From Verrucomicrobiales bacterium (GTDB lineage: Bacteria; Verrucomicrobiota; Verrucomicrobiia; Limisphaerales; UBA11358), in the NCBI GenBank assembly GCA_028712475.1, contig JAQTQB010000002.1, forward strand, positions 62,001-126,000: a DNA stretch of 64,000 bases, read 5' to 3'. The notes beneath the pieces are model-generated. The model ran no database searches and was not told the DNA's origin. It was given only the letters and a program-made list of their open reading frames with translations. Within the stretch, counting starts at the first letter, position 1. The number at the start of each line of letters is the position of its first letter. The translations under genes and the position numbers were made by a program. Positions 30,242 through 37,825 of the stretch are shown piece by piece.

Positions 30242-30394
30242 TTATTTCTTTCTGAAGGCCAGAATCGCCACAACGGCCAGAACGATGACCGCGCCGCCGA
30301 TGATGACCGGGATGACCCACGACGAGGCCGCTTCCGTGATGCTGCCGCCAGAGGCCGCGCTGGCCGCTGACGATGATGGAGAATCGCCGCCCAT
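30242..30394 (-). CDS. 50-aa tail-anchored membrane protein
   Basis: Manual translation MGGDSPSSSAASAASGGSITEAASSWVIPVIIGGAVIVLAVVAILAFRKK; below track cut-off. Confidence 0.6.
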   Translation of the reverse strand: MGGDSPSSSAASAASGGSITEAASSWVIPVIIGGAVIVLAVVAILAFRKK

Positions 30395-30396
30395 GT

Positions 30397-30684
30397 TTAT
30401 TTCCCCCGGCGAATGAACATGAGAACGCCGAACAGAAAGACGGCGGCGATTCCCATGACGATGTAGATCATGTTTCCCGACGCAGCAGAGGCGAGCGTCG
30501 GCTTGGCGGCGGGAAGTTTAGTCCCGCCTGAACCTTTGAGCGCCGTGATGACCGGCGCGGCCACTCCGGCCACTCCGGTGATGGCACCGAGGAAGTCACT
30601 GATGCTCGATGACGGCGCGGGCGTCGAGCCGGCGGCGGCGGGCACCGGCGTGTAATTGAGAAAATCGTAAAGTGAATTGTTCAT
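30397..30684 (-). CDS. virion membrane protein candidate, C-terminal TM
   Basis: ...GNMIYIVMGIAAVFLFGVLMFIRRGK. Confidence 0.62.
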   Translation of the reverse strand: MNNSLYDFLNYTPVPAAAGSTPAPSSSISDFLGAITGVAGVAAPVITALKGSGGTKLPAAKPTLASAASGNMIYIVMGIAAVFLFGVLMFIRRGK

Positions 30685-30746
30685 AAAAAAAGTGGGCGGC
30701 AGCTATTCACCGCCGCCCACAGCGGTCTCGTATTTTTGGCAGTCGT

Positions 30747-31712
30747 TTACGCCAGCGCGTCGAGATAAACCTGTGACAGAATCACAAGCGTCTTGTTGGC
30801 GGCGGCGGCGGCGGAAAGTTGCAGCTTCAACTCGAACAGCACGCCGTCTTGAACCTGAAGCACGTCGCCCGGATTGTCGGTGTAATCGGCGGCGATGTCG
30901 CAACGGTCGGCGTTCTTGCCCGCCGCGTTCCAGTTGTGCCGGTCGCAGAGCAGGTCAAAGCCGATTTTCGTTTCATCGAAAATGATGGCGTTTCCATTCT
31001 TGATTACCGCCTTCAAAACGTCGTCATTCGGCTGGCAGAAAATGGTCATCTGCTGAATGAGACCGGTGAAGCTCCACTTGCGGATGGCCGGATTGAGTCC
31101 GGCGTAAATTTCCGGCTGACGAACCCATGCGGTCATCGGCAGCGAATCTTTTCCGTTGACTACCGGGCCGAGAACAAAGTCAATTGACTCTTGCGCCGTG
31201 ATGACAGGATTCACGACGCCAGCGACGACGGGAACCTTGAGCTTGATTTGGATTTTCGCGGTTCGGCCAGATGCCCATGCGGTCGGCCAGGCGAACTTTT
31301 CACGGTCGGCGTTTAGGATGCGCGACGGCTCGGCAAAATTGACCGTGAGGACAAACGTGGTCGTGCGGGTCGTGTTGCCGCCGACAACCACGTCGGGAAC
31401 GGCGGTCATCAAATCGTTTCCGATCTGGTGGTTTGCGGCGACGGCCAGCGATGCCTGCCAGCGCGTCTGGATCGCGTCAAGCTCCGTCGCCAGATGCACG
31501 CGGCGTTCGGAGTCGTTGACCAGCACGACGATGTTGTCCAGCGCGTCCGCGAGGGTGGGAACGAAAGCGTTGCCCGCCGTTGCGCCGGTTTTGGTGACGG
31601 TGACGTTGTAGGTGACGTCATGGTAACGAGGGCCGCGCACAAGCTCGTGAGTGGCGACCTGCCCTGCAACGACGTTGACGACGGGCGATGATGGTTGGCG
31701 AATTTTATACAT
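30747..31712 (-). CDS. putative double-jelly-roll major capsid protein
   Basis: 321 aa, no TM or signal, beta-rich; GPRYHDVTYNVTVTKTG...DALDNIVVLVNDSERRVHLATELDAIQTRW resembles the N-terminal DJR capsid pattern; near ATPase gene. Confidence 0.65.
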   Translation of the reverse strand: MYKIRQPSSPVVNVVAGQVATHELVRGPRYHDVTYNVTVTKTGATAGNAFVPTLADALDNIVVLVNDSERRVHLATELDAIQTRWQASLAVAANHQIGNDLMTAVPDVVVGGNTTRTTTFVLTVNFAEPSRILNADREKFAWPTAWASGRTAKIQIKLKVPVVAGVVNPVITAQESIDFVLGPVVNGKDSLPMTAWVRQPEIYAGLNPAIRKWSFTGLIQQMTIFCQPNDDVLKAVIKNGNAIIFDETKIGFDLLCDRHNWNAAGKNADRCDIAADYTDNPGDVLQVQDGVLFELKLQLSAAAAANKTLVILSQVYLDALA

Positions 31713-31738
31713 AATCTGGAATCAGGGTTGCGGTTGGT

Positions 31739-31987
31739 TCAGTCAAGCCACTCGCCGACCAGTGGAATTTTCGAGCCGAACTTTTTCAGTCCGACGAAAA
31801 CCAAGGCGGCGATGACGGCGACGGTGATGATTGTTTTGATGGAGGGCATGGGTGTGATGGCCTTTTGGCCGATTTTAGACTGGCGAGATTGCCGGTCGGT
31901 GAGTTCGTTTGCGGCCTTCAAAGACGCCCACGGATTTTTGCCCGTCGCTTGCGTCGTTCCAGTCCGCTTGAACTGATGCCAAGACAA
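31739..31987 (-). CDS. small membrane protein
   Basis: ...MPSIKTIITVAVIAALVFVGLKKFGSKIPLVGEWLD. Confidence 0.5.
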   Translation of the reverse strand: MSWHQFKRTGTTQATGKNPWASLKAANELTDRQSRQSKIGQKAITPMPSIKTIITVAVIAALVFVGLKKFGSKIPLVGEWLD

Positions 31988-32003
31988 CTACCACACGTCC
32001 CGT

Positions 32004-32031
32004 TGTCACAGTTAGTGACAATTCGTGACAC
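32004..32031. promoter_or_regulatory. 28-bp operator-like repeat copy A
   Basis: tgtcacagttagtgacaattcgtgacac; 26/28 identical to 33949-33976; contains TGTCAC-N5-GTGACA symmetry. Confidence 0.5.
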
Positions 32032-32676
32032 CTAAAAAAGCTTCCCGCGATAGATGTTTTTCGTTCCGTCCGGTCGCGTCGGGTTCACGCGGTTGTAGGA
32101 GATGAACGAGCCGAGCGGCAAACGTGACACCGCGTCCGCGTCCGCGCCGAGGCCTTGAATTTTTTTCAGGTCAATCGAATCTTGCAGCCGGAAACAAATC
32201 AGTTCCGTCGCCGAACCGAGCAGCGCGGAGTTCATCCGGTGCGGTTCCAGCGTCGTCGTCAACTGTTCGATGTTTTCCGAGCGGCCCATCTGTGACAGCA
32301 CCGACATTTCCTGTGAGATGTTTTCGCGGTCTTGGAATCGCCACGCCTCGTCCGTAAACGCAATTTTTTTGTGACGCGTCCTTCGGGATGTTTCAAAAAC
32401 CCACTTGCACCAAAACTCGTGAGCGGCGTTCACGTCACCGCGAAACATCGGATGCGGATTGAAACACGACCAGCGGGTTTGCAGCGAGGCCTCCAGTTGC
32501 TTTGGGGTCGAGACGTGGGGAAGTTTCAACCGCGCCGCCGCCTGCCCCATGTCGTCGAAAATAAAACGGCACGCGCACGGCGTCTTAAGCAGGTGAAGAA
32601 ACGCGAGAGTCGTTTTGCCGGTGCCCGTCATGCCGGTGATGACCGTCGAACACGGCTTGAGGGTGAAGTCAGACAC
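32032..32676 (-). CDS. FtsK/HerA-superfamily (A32-like) packaging ATPase
   Basis: Walker A TGMTGTGKTT, Walker B KKIAFTDEA; 214 aa, no TM; upstream of capsid candidate. Confidence 0.75.
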   Translation of the reverse strand: MSDFTLKPCSTVITGMTGTGKTTLAFLHLLKTPCACRFIFDDMGQAAARLKLPHVSTPKQLEASLQTRWSCFNPHPMFRGDVNAAHEFWCKWVFETSRRTRHKKIAFTDEAWRFQDRENISQEMSVLSQMGRSENIEQLTTTLEPHRMNSALLGSATELICFRLQDSIDLKKIQGLGADADAVSRLPLGSFISYNRVNPTRPDGTKNIYRGKLF

Positions 32677-32839
32677 GGCGGAAGGCGGAAATTTTCACGT
32701 GTGGAAATTTTGACGAGAAGATTTTCAATGCTTCTTTGACAGCTGCGTCCACTTGTTCGGGCGAAAGCTTGCGGTGGTATTTTTTGCCGTCGTAAAATCG
32801 TTCCGCCGCCGCTGGGGTGATGGTTAGAAATCTGTTCAT
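32669..32839 (-). CDS. 56-aa hypothetical protein
   Basis: MNRFLTITPAAAERFYDGKKYHRKLSPEQVDAAVKEALKIFSSKFPHVKISAFRRV. Confidence 0.45.
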   Translation of the reverse strand: MNRFLTITPAAAERFYDGKKYHRKLSPEQVDAAVKEALKIFSSKFPHVKISAFRRV

Positions 32840-33606
32840 GATTTTTCCTCCTGGTCGGTCACAGGAGCCGTCCCCTGCAACTTGGCTTCTTTGGCGATGG
32901 TTCGACCTCGCCGGTATTTGTCCCACGCGTAAATCAGAATCCCGATCAGGATGGCCGAGCCGTCCGATTTCACCGGGTTTAATTTCGCCTCGTTCAGTTT
33001 CCGCGCGATGAACTTTGGCAGGAATTTTTTGAAGAACTTTTTGCTGATTTTTGGTATGCCCGCGTCTTCCTCGACCACCTTGATGAACGCGGCGGACAGT
33101 TTGGCCAGCTTCGCCGCCTTCACGTCGGACAGCTTGTCCTCATCGTCCGCCCAATCAATCAGGTCGTCGGTGATTTCCGCGACTTCCTCATCCGTCCAAT
33201 CCAGCATCGCAGCAACCATAGCAGCGTCCTCGCTGTCCACAAAAGCAGTCGGCGGCAAATCCGTTGTCTCACCCGGACTAGGCGCGGATGGAATCGGCGG
33301 CGGGTCTTTTCGCACCACTGGACGGGACGCGACCGGCGCACGCTGTCCACGAGGCGGCAAAAGATGTTCTTCAGGATGTGTCTGACCCGGATGACGCGAC
33401 TGCCATTTGCGGATGCGTGCGCGCATCCTTTTTGTCTCGGCTGTGACTTCGGCGGTGTCGCCTCCATAGTCCGCAGCGATGACCGCAGCATCATTTTCAG
33501 CGGGAGCAGTTCCAAGCGCGTCCGCAGTCGTGACAACTTCCAGCGGCGGACTTGCTGTCGCTCCGTCTGCCACTGGCGGAATCGGTTTATTTTCGTCCGT
33601 GTCCAT
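32836..33606 (-). CDS. hypothetical phage protein
   Basis: 256 aa, acidic/proline-rich N-half, KKFFKKFLPKFIARKLNEAKL... basic C-half. Confidence 0.6.
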   Translation of the reverse strand: MDTDENKPIPPVADGATASPPLEVVTTADALGTAPAENDAAVIAADYGGDTAEVTAETKRMRARIRKWQSRHPGQTHPEEHLLPPRGQRAPVASRPVVRKDPPPIPSAPSPGETTDLPPTAFVDSEDAAMVAAMLDWTDEEVAEITDDLIDWADDEDKLSDVKAAKLAKLSAAFIKVVEEDAGIPKISKKFFKKFLPKFIARKLNEAKLNPVKSDGSAILIGILIYAWDKYRRGRTIAKEAKLQGTAPVTDQEEKS

Positions 33607-33609
33607 GTC

Positions 33610-33906
33610 TCAATCGAGGTCTTCACATTCCCAGCCAGTTTTCTTTTTCTCGGTCACAACCGGCGCGGGCTTGGCGGGGGACACTTTTTTTTGTTCGCGC
33701 AACGTCCGCAGCCTGTCCTCGGCCACGCTGATTTCAGTTTCCAGCCACTTTTCGTCTTTGACAACGGACGCGGGCGCGGCGGCGGCGGGTTTGGCAGGCG
33801 GCGTGACTGGCGGCGTGAGCTTGTCCAAGTCTGTCTCACCTGTGACGGCGGTTTTCGCGGCAGGATGTCCCGGCGCGGAATCGGAATTTAGCAGGATTCG
33901 TTTCAT
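33610..33906 (-). CDS. hypothetical phage protein
   Basis: 98 aa Pro/Ala-rich, in tight array. Confidence 0.45.
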   Translation of the reverse strand: MKRILLNSDSAPGHPAAKTAVTGETDLDKLTPPVTPPAKPAAAAPASVVKDEKWLETEISVAEDRLRTLREQKKVSPAKPAPVVTEKKKTGWECEDLD

Positions 33907-33936
33907 GGTAGGATGCGTTTCACGGTTCGGAATCTG

Positions 33937-34377
33937 TCACAGTTCCCCTGTCACAGGTAGTGACAAGTCGTGACACGCGGACAACGGGACATGGGCAATC
34001 AACTCTGGCTGGTGTGACTGGCCGGTGTGACTGGAAACAAATCTGGAAACAGCCAGGGGAACCGGAATGACCGGAATCGGGACGGGTATTTCCGACTGAA
34101 GCACGATGTTGAATTGTTTCGGGGAACCGGCGCGGAGCGCGTCACGTTCGCGCTGAAGACGCTTTCGGCAGGCAGTCCCGGCGGACTTCTCTTTTCCGTG
34201 GATTGGCTCTCCACAGCCGCACTCGCACCTCTTGAACGGCGTCACACTTCGCGACAGGAGCGCTACAATGGCAAGTGTGACGAGGACACGCGGGGGCAGT
34301 TCCGGAAATTCTTTCAGGAGTTCGGTCACACTTACGACCGAGGCCGTCCGCTCGAATCCGAGTTCAACGTCCATCAT
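33937..34377 (-). CDS. Cys-rich putative zinc-binding protein
   Basis: RCECGCGEPIHGKEKSAGTACRKRLQRERDAL. Confidence 0.5.
   Translation of the reverse strand: MMDVELGFERTASVVSVTELLKEFPELPPRVLVTLAIVALLSRSVTPFKRCECGCGEPIHGKEKSAGTACRKRLQRERDALRAGSPKQFNIVLQSEIPVPIPVIPVPLAVSRFVSSHTGQSHQPELIAHVPLSACHDLSLPVTGEL
33949..33976. promoter_or_regulatory. 28-bp operator-like repeat copy B
   Basis: tgtcacaggtagtgacaagtcgtgacac. Confidence 0.45.
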
Positions 34378-35162
34378 TTTTTCCTCCTTAAAAGCGTCTT
34401 TGCTTTTCCCCGTTTGGCTTTCTGCCGGATTGCTATGCCGCTTTGCTGGATCAGCTCGCTGCCTAAATCCAACTGTGACTTAGCGCTGGCCCAATGCCGT
34501 TTGATTTCCTCCGTTGTCATCTTTCGTTTCTCCGGCGAAGCCGATTTCCCATCCACAACCCGTTCTTGTGAGCGGAGCGAACCATCAAAATCCCCTCGTT
34601 TCTCCGCGCGGAGCGCGCCATTTCTTCTTTCATTCCTGAAAGGAATTTCTTCCGTAGGAACAGTATTAGTTAGGGGGGCGTCTTTTTTGGCAACCCTTGG
34701 GGTAGCTCTTTTGGCAACCCTAGGAGTGCCGTGGCTGGCAACCCTAGGAGTGCCGTGGCTGGCAACCCTAGGAGTGCCGTGGCTGGCAACCCTAGGAGTG
34801 CCGTGGCTGGCAACCCTAGGAGTGCCGTGGCTGGCAACCCTAGGAGTGCCGTGGCTGGCATCCCTCAATTCAGGCAAAATCAGCCGGAAATGTGCTTTGC
34901 CGGGGCAACCTTTAATTCCCTCGTAAGCAAAATGGCCGCGATCAACCAGCTCGCGCACGTTGCGATAGCTCTCCCGTTTACTCATGCCCCAGCAAAGATG
35001 GCTGCATAGCGTCCACGGCAGCGGAAATGAATCAAGCGGCCAAATGTGCGGATCGTTGTAAACGTAGCTACCGACACGCAAGCCGAGCGTCCGCGCGCCG
35101 TGGCTCAATTTGCTGTCGCTTTCAATGGCGAGCTTCAACCGGAAAATGCTTTTTAGTTTCAT
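34374..35162 (-). CDS. wHTH putative replication-initiation protein with internal octapeptide repeat
   Basis: LSHGARTLGLRVGSYVYNDPHIWPL...MSKRESYRNVRELVDRGHFAYEG (wHTH) then (ASHGTPRV)x6; start placed at 35162. Confidence 0.6.
   Translation of the reverse strand: MKLKSIFRLKLAIESDSKLSHGARTLGLRVGSYVYNDPHIWPLDSFPLPWTLCSHLCWGMSKRESYRNVRELVDRGHFAYEGIKGCPGKAHFRLILPELRDASHGTPRVASHGTPRVASHGTPRVASHGTPRVASHGTPRVASHGTPRVAKRATPRVAKKDAPLTNTVPTEEIPFRNERRNGALRAEKRGDFDGSLRSQERVVDGKSASPEKRKMTTEEIKRHWASAKSQLDLGSELIQQSGIAIRQKAKRGKAKTLLRRKK
34713..34856. repeat. six perfect 24-bp tandem repeats (plus degenerate copy 34689-34712)
   Basis: ggcaaccctaggagtgccgtggct x6. Confidence 0.97.
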
Positions 35163-35277
35163 CGCGCCAGTGCCGTGGTGAATGTGGAAATTCGGTCGAG
35201 AAGTCCCGCGCCGCTGAAAAGTGACAGCACGGGTTTCATTGATAAAGTTCCAGCCTGACCTTTCGCGCCGGGATAGC

Positions 35278-35655
35278 TCATTGCCCGAACCTTTTGAACC
35301 ACGCCGGTTCTGTGTCTTCCTGCACCTGCTTGGCCGTTCCGCGTAAGGCAGTCGCGGACGGCTTGCCGCCCGCCGCTTGAAATTCCCCTGGGGTTTCAAA
35401 GTGCAGGTGATCATCCGCCGCGATGGTGGCGGCGTCCGCCCAAACGACCTGTGGACGCCCGCGATGGCCTTTTACGCGCAAGCCGGTGTCACGGATGCGA
35501 TGTTCGGCGTAGAGGTCGGAGAAACGCGGCTGGATTTGTTCCAGCGGCTTGTCGAGGTCAGCGGCGATTTCGCGCGCCGTGGCCCGCCCGCCGAGTTGTT
35601 TTAGACGCAACAGGCAGAGATTTGCCAGTGCCGCGCGAGCTTTTAGTGATGCCAT
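35278..35655 (-). CDS. wHTH DNA-binding protein
   Basis: LCLLRLKQLGGRATAREIAADLDKPLEQIQPRFSDLYAEHRIRDTGLRVKGHRGRPQVVW. Confidence 0.6.
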   Translation of the reverse strand: MASLKARAALANLCLLRLKQLGGRATAREIAADLDKPLEQIQPRFSDLYAEHRIRDTGLRVKGHRGRPQVVWADAATIAADDHLHFETPGEFQAAGGKPSATALRGTAKQVQEDTEPAWFKRFGQ

Positions 35656-35845
35656 TTTTTCTAGTCTCCCAAAGGTAGATGGTTTGAACTGTCCAGCGCA
35701 CGAGACCGAGAACGTCAATGTCCGGCGTCGGCACTGTGCCACTTTCGCGTCGCCGATACAGTGTGCGGACTGAAATTTTCAGATGCCGCGCCAAGTCCTG
35801 ATTTGTCAGTGTGTCCGCCAGCTCCTGTTTGGTGGGGAACTTCAC
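35558..35845 (-). CDS. HTH (excisionase/MerR-like) protein
   Basis: MKFPTKQELADTLTNQDLARHLKISVRTLYRRRESGTVPTPDI. Confidence 0.6.
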   Translation of the reverse strand: MKFPTKQELADTLTNQDLARHLKISVRTLYRRRESGTVPTPDIDVLGLVRWTVQTIYLWETRKNGITKSSRGTGKSLPVASKTTRRAGHGARNRR

Positions 35846-36027
35846 GAGATGCGTTTGACTTTAACTTGCAACTTTTTGCCGCCCGGTTCGTAGCAGCGGA
35901 ACTCCAATTCCGACGCAATTGCCCGCGCAAATTCCTCTGCCGTGGGGGGGCGCTCAATCCCGGCCTCCTCTATTTTCAGGTTTTGATAGCCGGAAAATTC
36001 CAGTTGAAAAACGATGGGCTTGCTCAT
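35842..36027 (-). CDS. hypothetical phage protein
   Basis: 61 aa, 4-bp overlaps with neighbours. Confidence 0.5.
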   Translation of the reverse strand: MSKPIVFQLEFSGYQNLKIEEAGIERPPTAEEFARAIASELEFRCYEPGGKKLQVKVKRIS

Positions 36028-36230
36028 GTGGTTTGGCGTTTAAGAAACGGTTCGGGCGTTGTGACGCGGCGCGGACGCGGACTGTATTGCAGGAACACGG
36101 CGGAATTGTTCCCGCAGTCCGGGCAACGCTGCACGCTGTCCGCGTCGTTGACGATGGCGAGAATCTTCACGTCACGTTTGCAGTAGGAACAATACCAGCG
36201 CGGCGTGGTTTTCATTCGGCCATCCCCCAT
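36024..36230 (-). CDS. zinc-ribbon protein
   Basis: WYCSYCKRDVKILAIVNDADSVQRCPDCGNNSAVFLQ. Confidence 0.55.
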   Translation of the reverse strand: MGDGRMKTTPRWYCSYCKRDVKILAIVNDADSVQRCPDCGNNSAVFLQYSPRPRRVTTPEPFLKRQTT

Positions 36231-36409
36231 GAGGCGTTGCCGGTTTCCTCCATCGTGGCGGCGAGCGTCTCCGCGTTCTCAATGGCGATGGCGGCGACTT
36301 CTTTTTTGAGCTTCTTATCCACCGCCGGATTTTCCGCGAGAAACTTGGCGGCGGTATGCTCCACGAACTGACGGCGGCGAAGCTGACGGTCGAATTCTCT
36401 AGCTGTCAT
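36212..36409 (-). CDS. hypothetical phage protein
   Basis: MTAREFDRQLRRRQFVEHTAAKFLAENPAVDKKLKKEVAAIAIENAETLAATMEETGNASWGMAE. Confidence 0.45.
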   Translation of the reverse strand: MTAREFDRQLRRRQFVEHTAAKFLAENPAVDKKLKKEVAAIAIENAETLAATMEETGNASWGMAE

Positions 36410-36612
36410 GGTGTGGTTATCCTCCAGAGTTGAACCGGCGCACAACGCAGTTGCGCGAGCAGTGCTGAAAGTGCGGTTTTTTTGTTTGGGTAGTGAATCG
36501 CCAATCCGTCTGGCCGGATAAGCAGGAAACCTTTTTTTGAGCGTGTTCGCCGCGTCACAATCACACCAGCTTTGCGACGGGCCACGGCGCGGATTCGGGT
36601 TTCAAGTTTCAT
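36406..36612 (-). CDS. hypothetical phage protein
   Basis: 68 aa, overlapping array. Confidence 0.45.
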   Translation of the reverse strand: MKLETRIRAVARRKAGVIVTRRTRSKKGFLLIRPDGLAIHYPNKKTALSALLAQLRCAPVQLWRITTP

Positions 36613-36802
36613 TTATCGTCCTTTCCAATGCGAACGCGCTGCCCGCGCTCATCGCCATTTCGTGACGGCCAAACTGTTTGACCCAGCGGACGCGGCGATC
36701 TGGGAAATCACCAATCACAACCCAGCCGTGTTCCGTCAGAAACCGCTCCCGCTTGTCCCGCGCCTGATGAAACGACCGGCGCACGTCGTCAATGGTGATC
36801 AT
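36602..36802 (-). CDS. hypothetical phage protein
   Basis: 66 aa, overlapping array. Confidence 0.45.
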   Translation of the reverse strand: MITIDDVRRSFHQARDKRERFLTEHGWVVIGDFPDRRVRWVKQFGRHEMAMSAGSAFALERTINET

Positions 36803-36964
36803 GGCGTGGTGTGTTTTCCGTTCAGCCCGTTTTCCAGCGCGACGACGCCGCGTTCGATGGCGGCGGTGAAGAATATGCCGTGATTGGCTTTGATGCGGCG
36901 GAGCGCGCAGCGCGCCGGAGCAGACAACTCCAGAGAGGTCTGCTTCCGTCGTGATTTTTTCAGT

Positions 36965-37201
36965 TTAGTTTTCGGCATAATTGAGTTCGGTTTGCGGTTG
37001 CGGTTTGTCCAGGCTGATCCAGTCCAGGTGTTCCGGGTCAACGTGACGCCCGGCGATTTCCTCCAGGGCAATCTGCGCGATGCACTCCTCATAGAACGGC
37101 GCGAAGCGGTTGGTTTCCGTGTCCCGGATGCCCGGCCCGCCCTGGTATTGGAAAAGCTCGTAACGTGTTTTTTTGGCAGTCGTGTCGCTCATTGGTGTCA
37201 A
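36965..37201 (-). CDS. hypothetical early phage protein
   Basis: 78 aa, first gene of minus-strand array, divergent from 37274. Confidence 0.5.
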   Translation of the reverse strand: MTPMSDTTAKKTRYELFQYQGGPGIRDTETNRFAPFYEECIAQIALEEIAGRHVDPEHLDWISLDKPQPQTELNYAEN

Positions 37202-37273
37202 GGTATCACAGTCTCACGAAACGAGTCAAGAGAAACCTTGATTTTTCTTTTGTGCGTGTTATCGTGTGCCTGT

Positions 37274-37534
37274 ATGAATAAATCACCAGTTCAAACCAAG
37301 CTGAAAAAACAAACCTTTTGCTCGTTCCGGCCTTCACCTGAAAACGCACAAAGACTTGAGTTGGCCAAGAAATTTGGGTTCAACGTGAGTGAGTTGATAA
37401 ACGAGGCTTTGAAGGAGAAGCTGCCCGACGCGCTGACGCAGAGATCGAGACTTCTTCAGTCCGACTTGCAAACTTTTGAGAAGATGGTGCGCGGTGGAGG
37501 GTTTGAACCTCCGACCCCTACCGTGTCAAGGTAA
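37274..37534 (+). CDS. ribbon-helix-helix-like putative repressor whose 3' end crosses attR
   Basis: QTFCSFRPSPENAQRLELAKKFGFNVSELINEALKEKLPDAL; divergent from minus-strand array; ends ...FEPPTPTVSR antisense to tRNA-Val. Confidence 0.55.
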   Translation: MNKSPVQTKLKKQTFCSFRPSPENAQRLELAKKFGFNVSELINEALKEKLPDALTQRSRLLQSDLQTFEKMVRGGGFEPPTPTVSR

Positions 37535-37559
37535 TGCTCTACCACTGAGCTAACCGCGC
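37485..37559 (-). tRNA. tRNA-Val(GAC), CCA encoded, hybrid host/element gene
   Basis: GCGCGGTTAGCTCAGTGGTAGAGCATTACCTTGACACGGTAGGGGTCGGAGGTTCAAACCCTCCACCGCGCACCA; cloverleaf folds, anticodon GAC. Confidence 0.95.
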
Positions 37560-37825
37560 AACCGAAAGGGCGGTTAGTGTCATTTTTCCGCCGCGTTTTG
37601 GCAAGCTTGAATTCTTGTTTCCGGCCTTGCTTCGATGTGACAGCAAGTATTTTGCAGGGCTGGATTCCCAAAAACAAGTTGCCATTTGAACATGCAGGCA
37701 CTAGAACAAACAATGAATTGCCGCCCTAGCCAGTTTTGGCGATTCTCAAGTGCAATAATATCAAATAACTCATATGGCACTTTTTGGCAAAAGTTTGCCA
37801 GATTGTGCGCACTCAACCGACATTT

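Larger units (their letters stand above)
24118..37531. mobile_element. integrated tailless (putative double-jelly-roll) prophage in tRNA-Val(GAC)
   Basis: 19-bp perfect direct repeat gacccctaccgtgtcaagg at 24118-24136 and 37513-37531 inside tRNA sequence; integrase at left end; structural-type gene block on minus strand. Confidence 0.85.

Noticed and set aside
34689-34862. CRISPR-like array
   Set aside because: Repeats are directly abutting 24-mers with no spacers and are in frame in a CDS; no cas genes nearby
24118-37531. Inovirus (filamentous phage) interpretation
   Set aside because: ATPase lacks a C-terminal TM, no secretin and no obvious small major coat with signal peptide; a 321-aa soluble beta-rich protein fits a capsid better. 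Kept as the main alternative
37485-37534. GFEPPTPTVSR peptide as a conserved protein motif
   Set aside because: It is the antisense translation of tRNA sequence, a common annotation artefact; only the att-switching consequence is of interest
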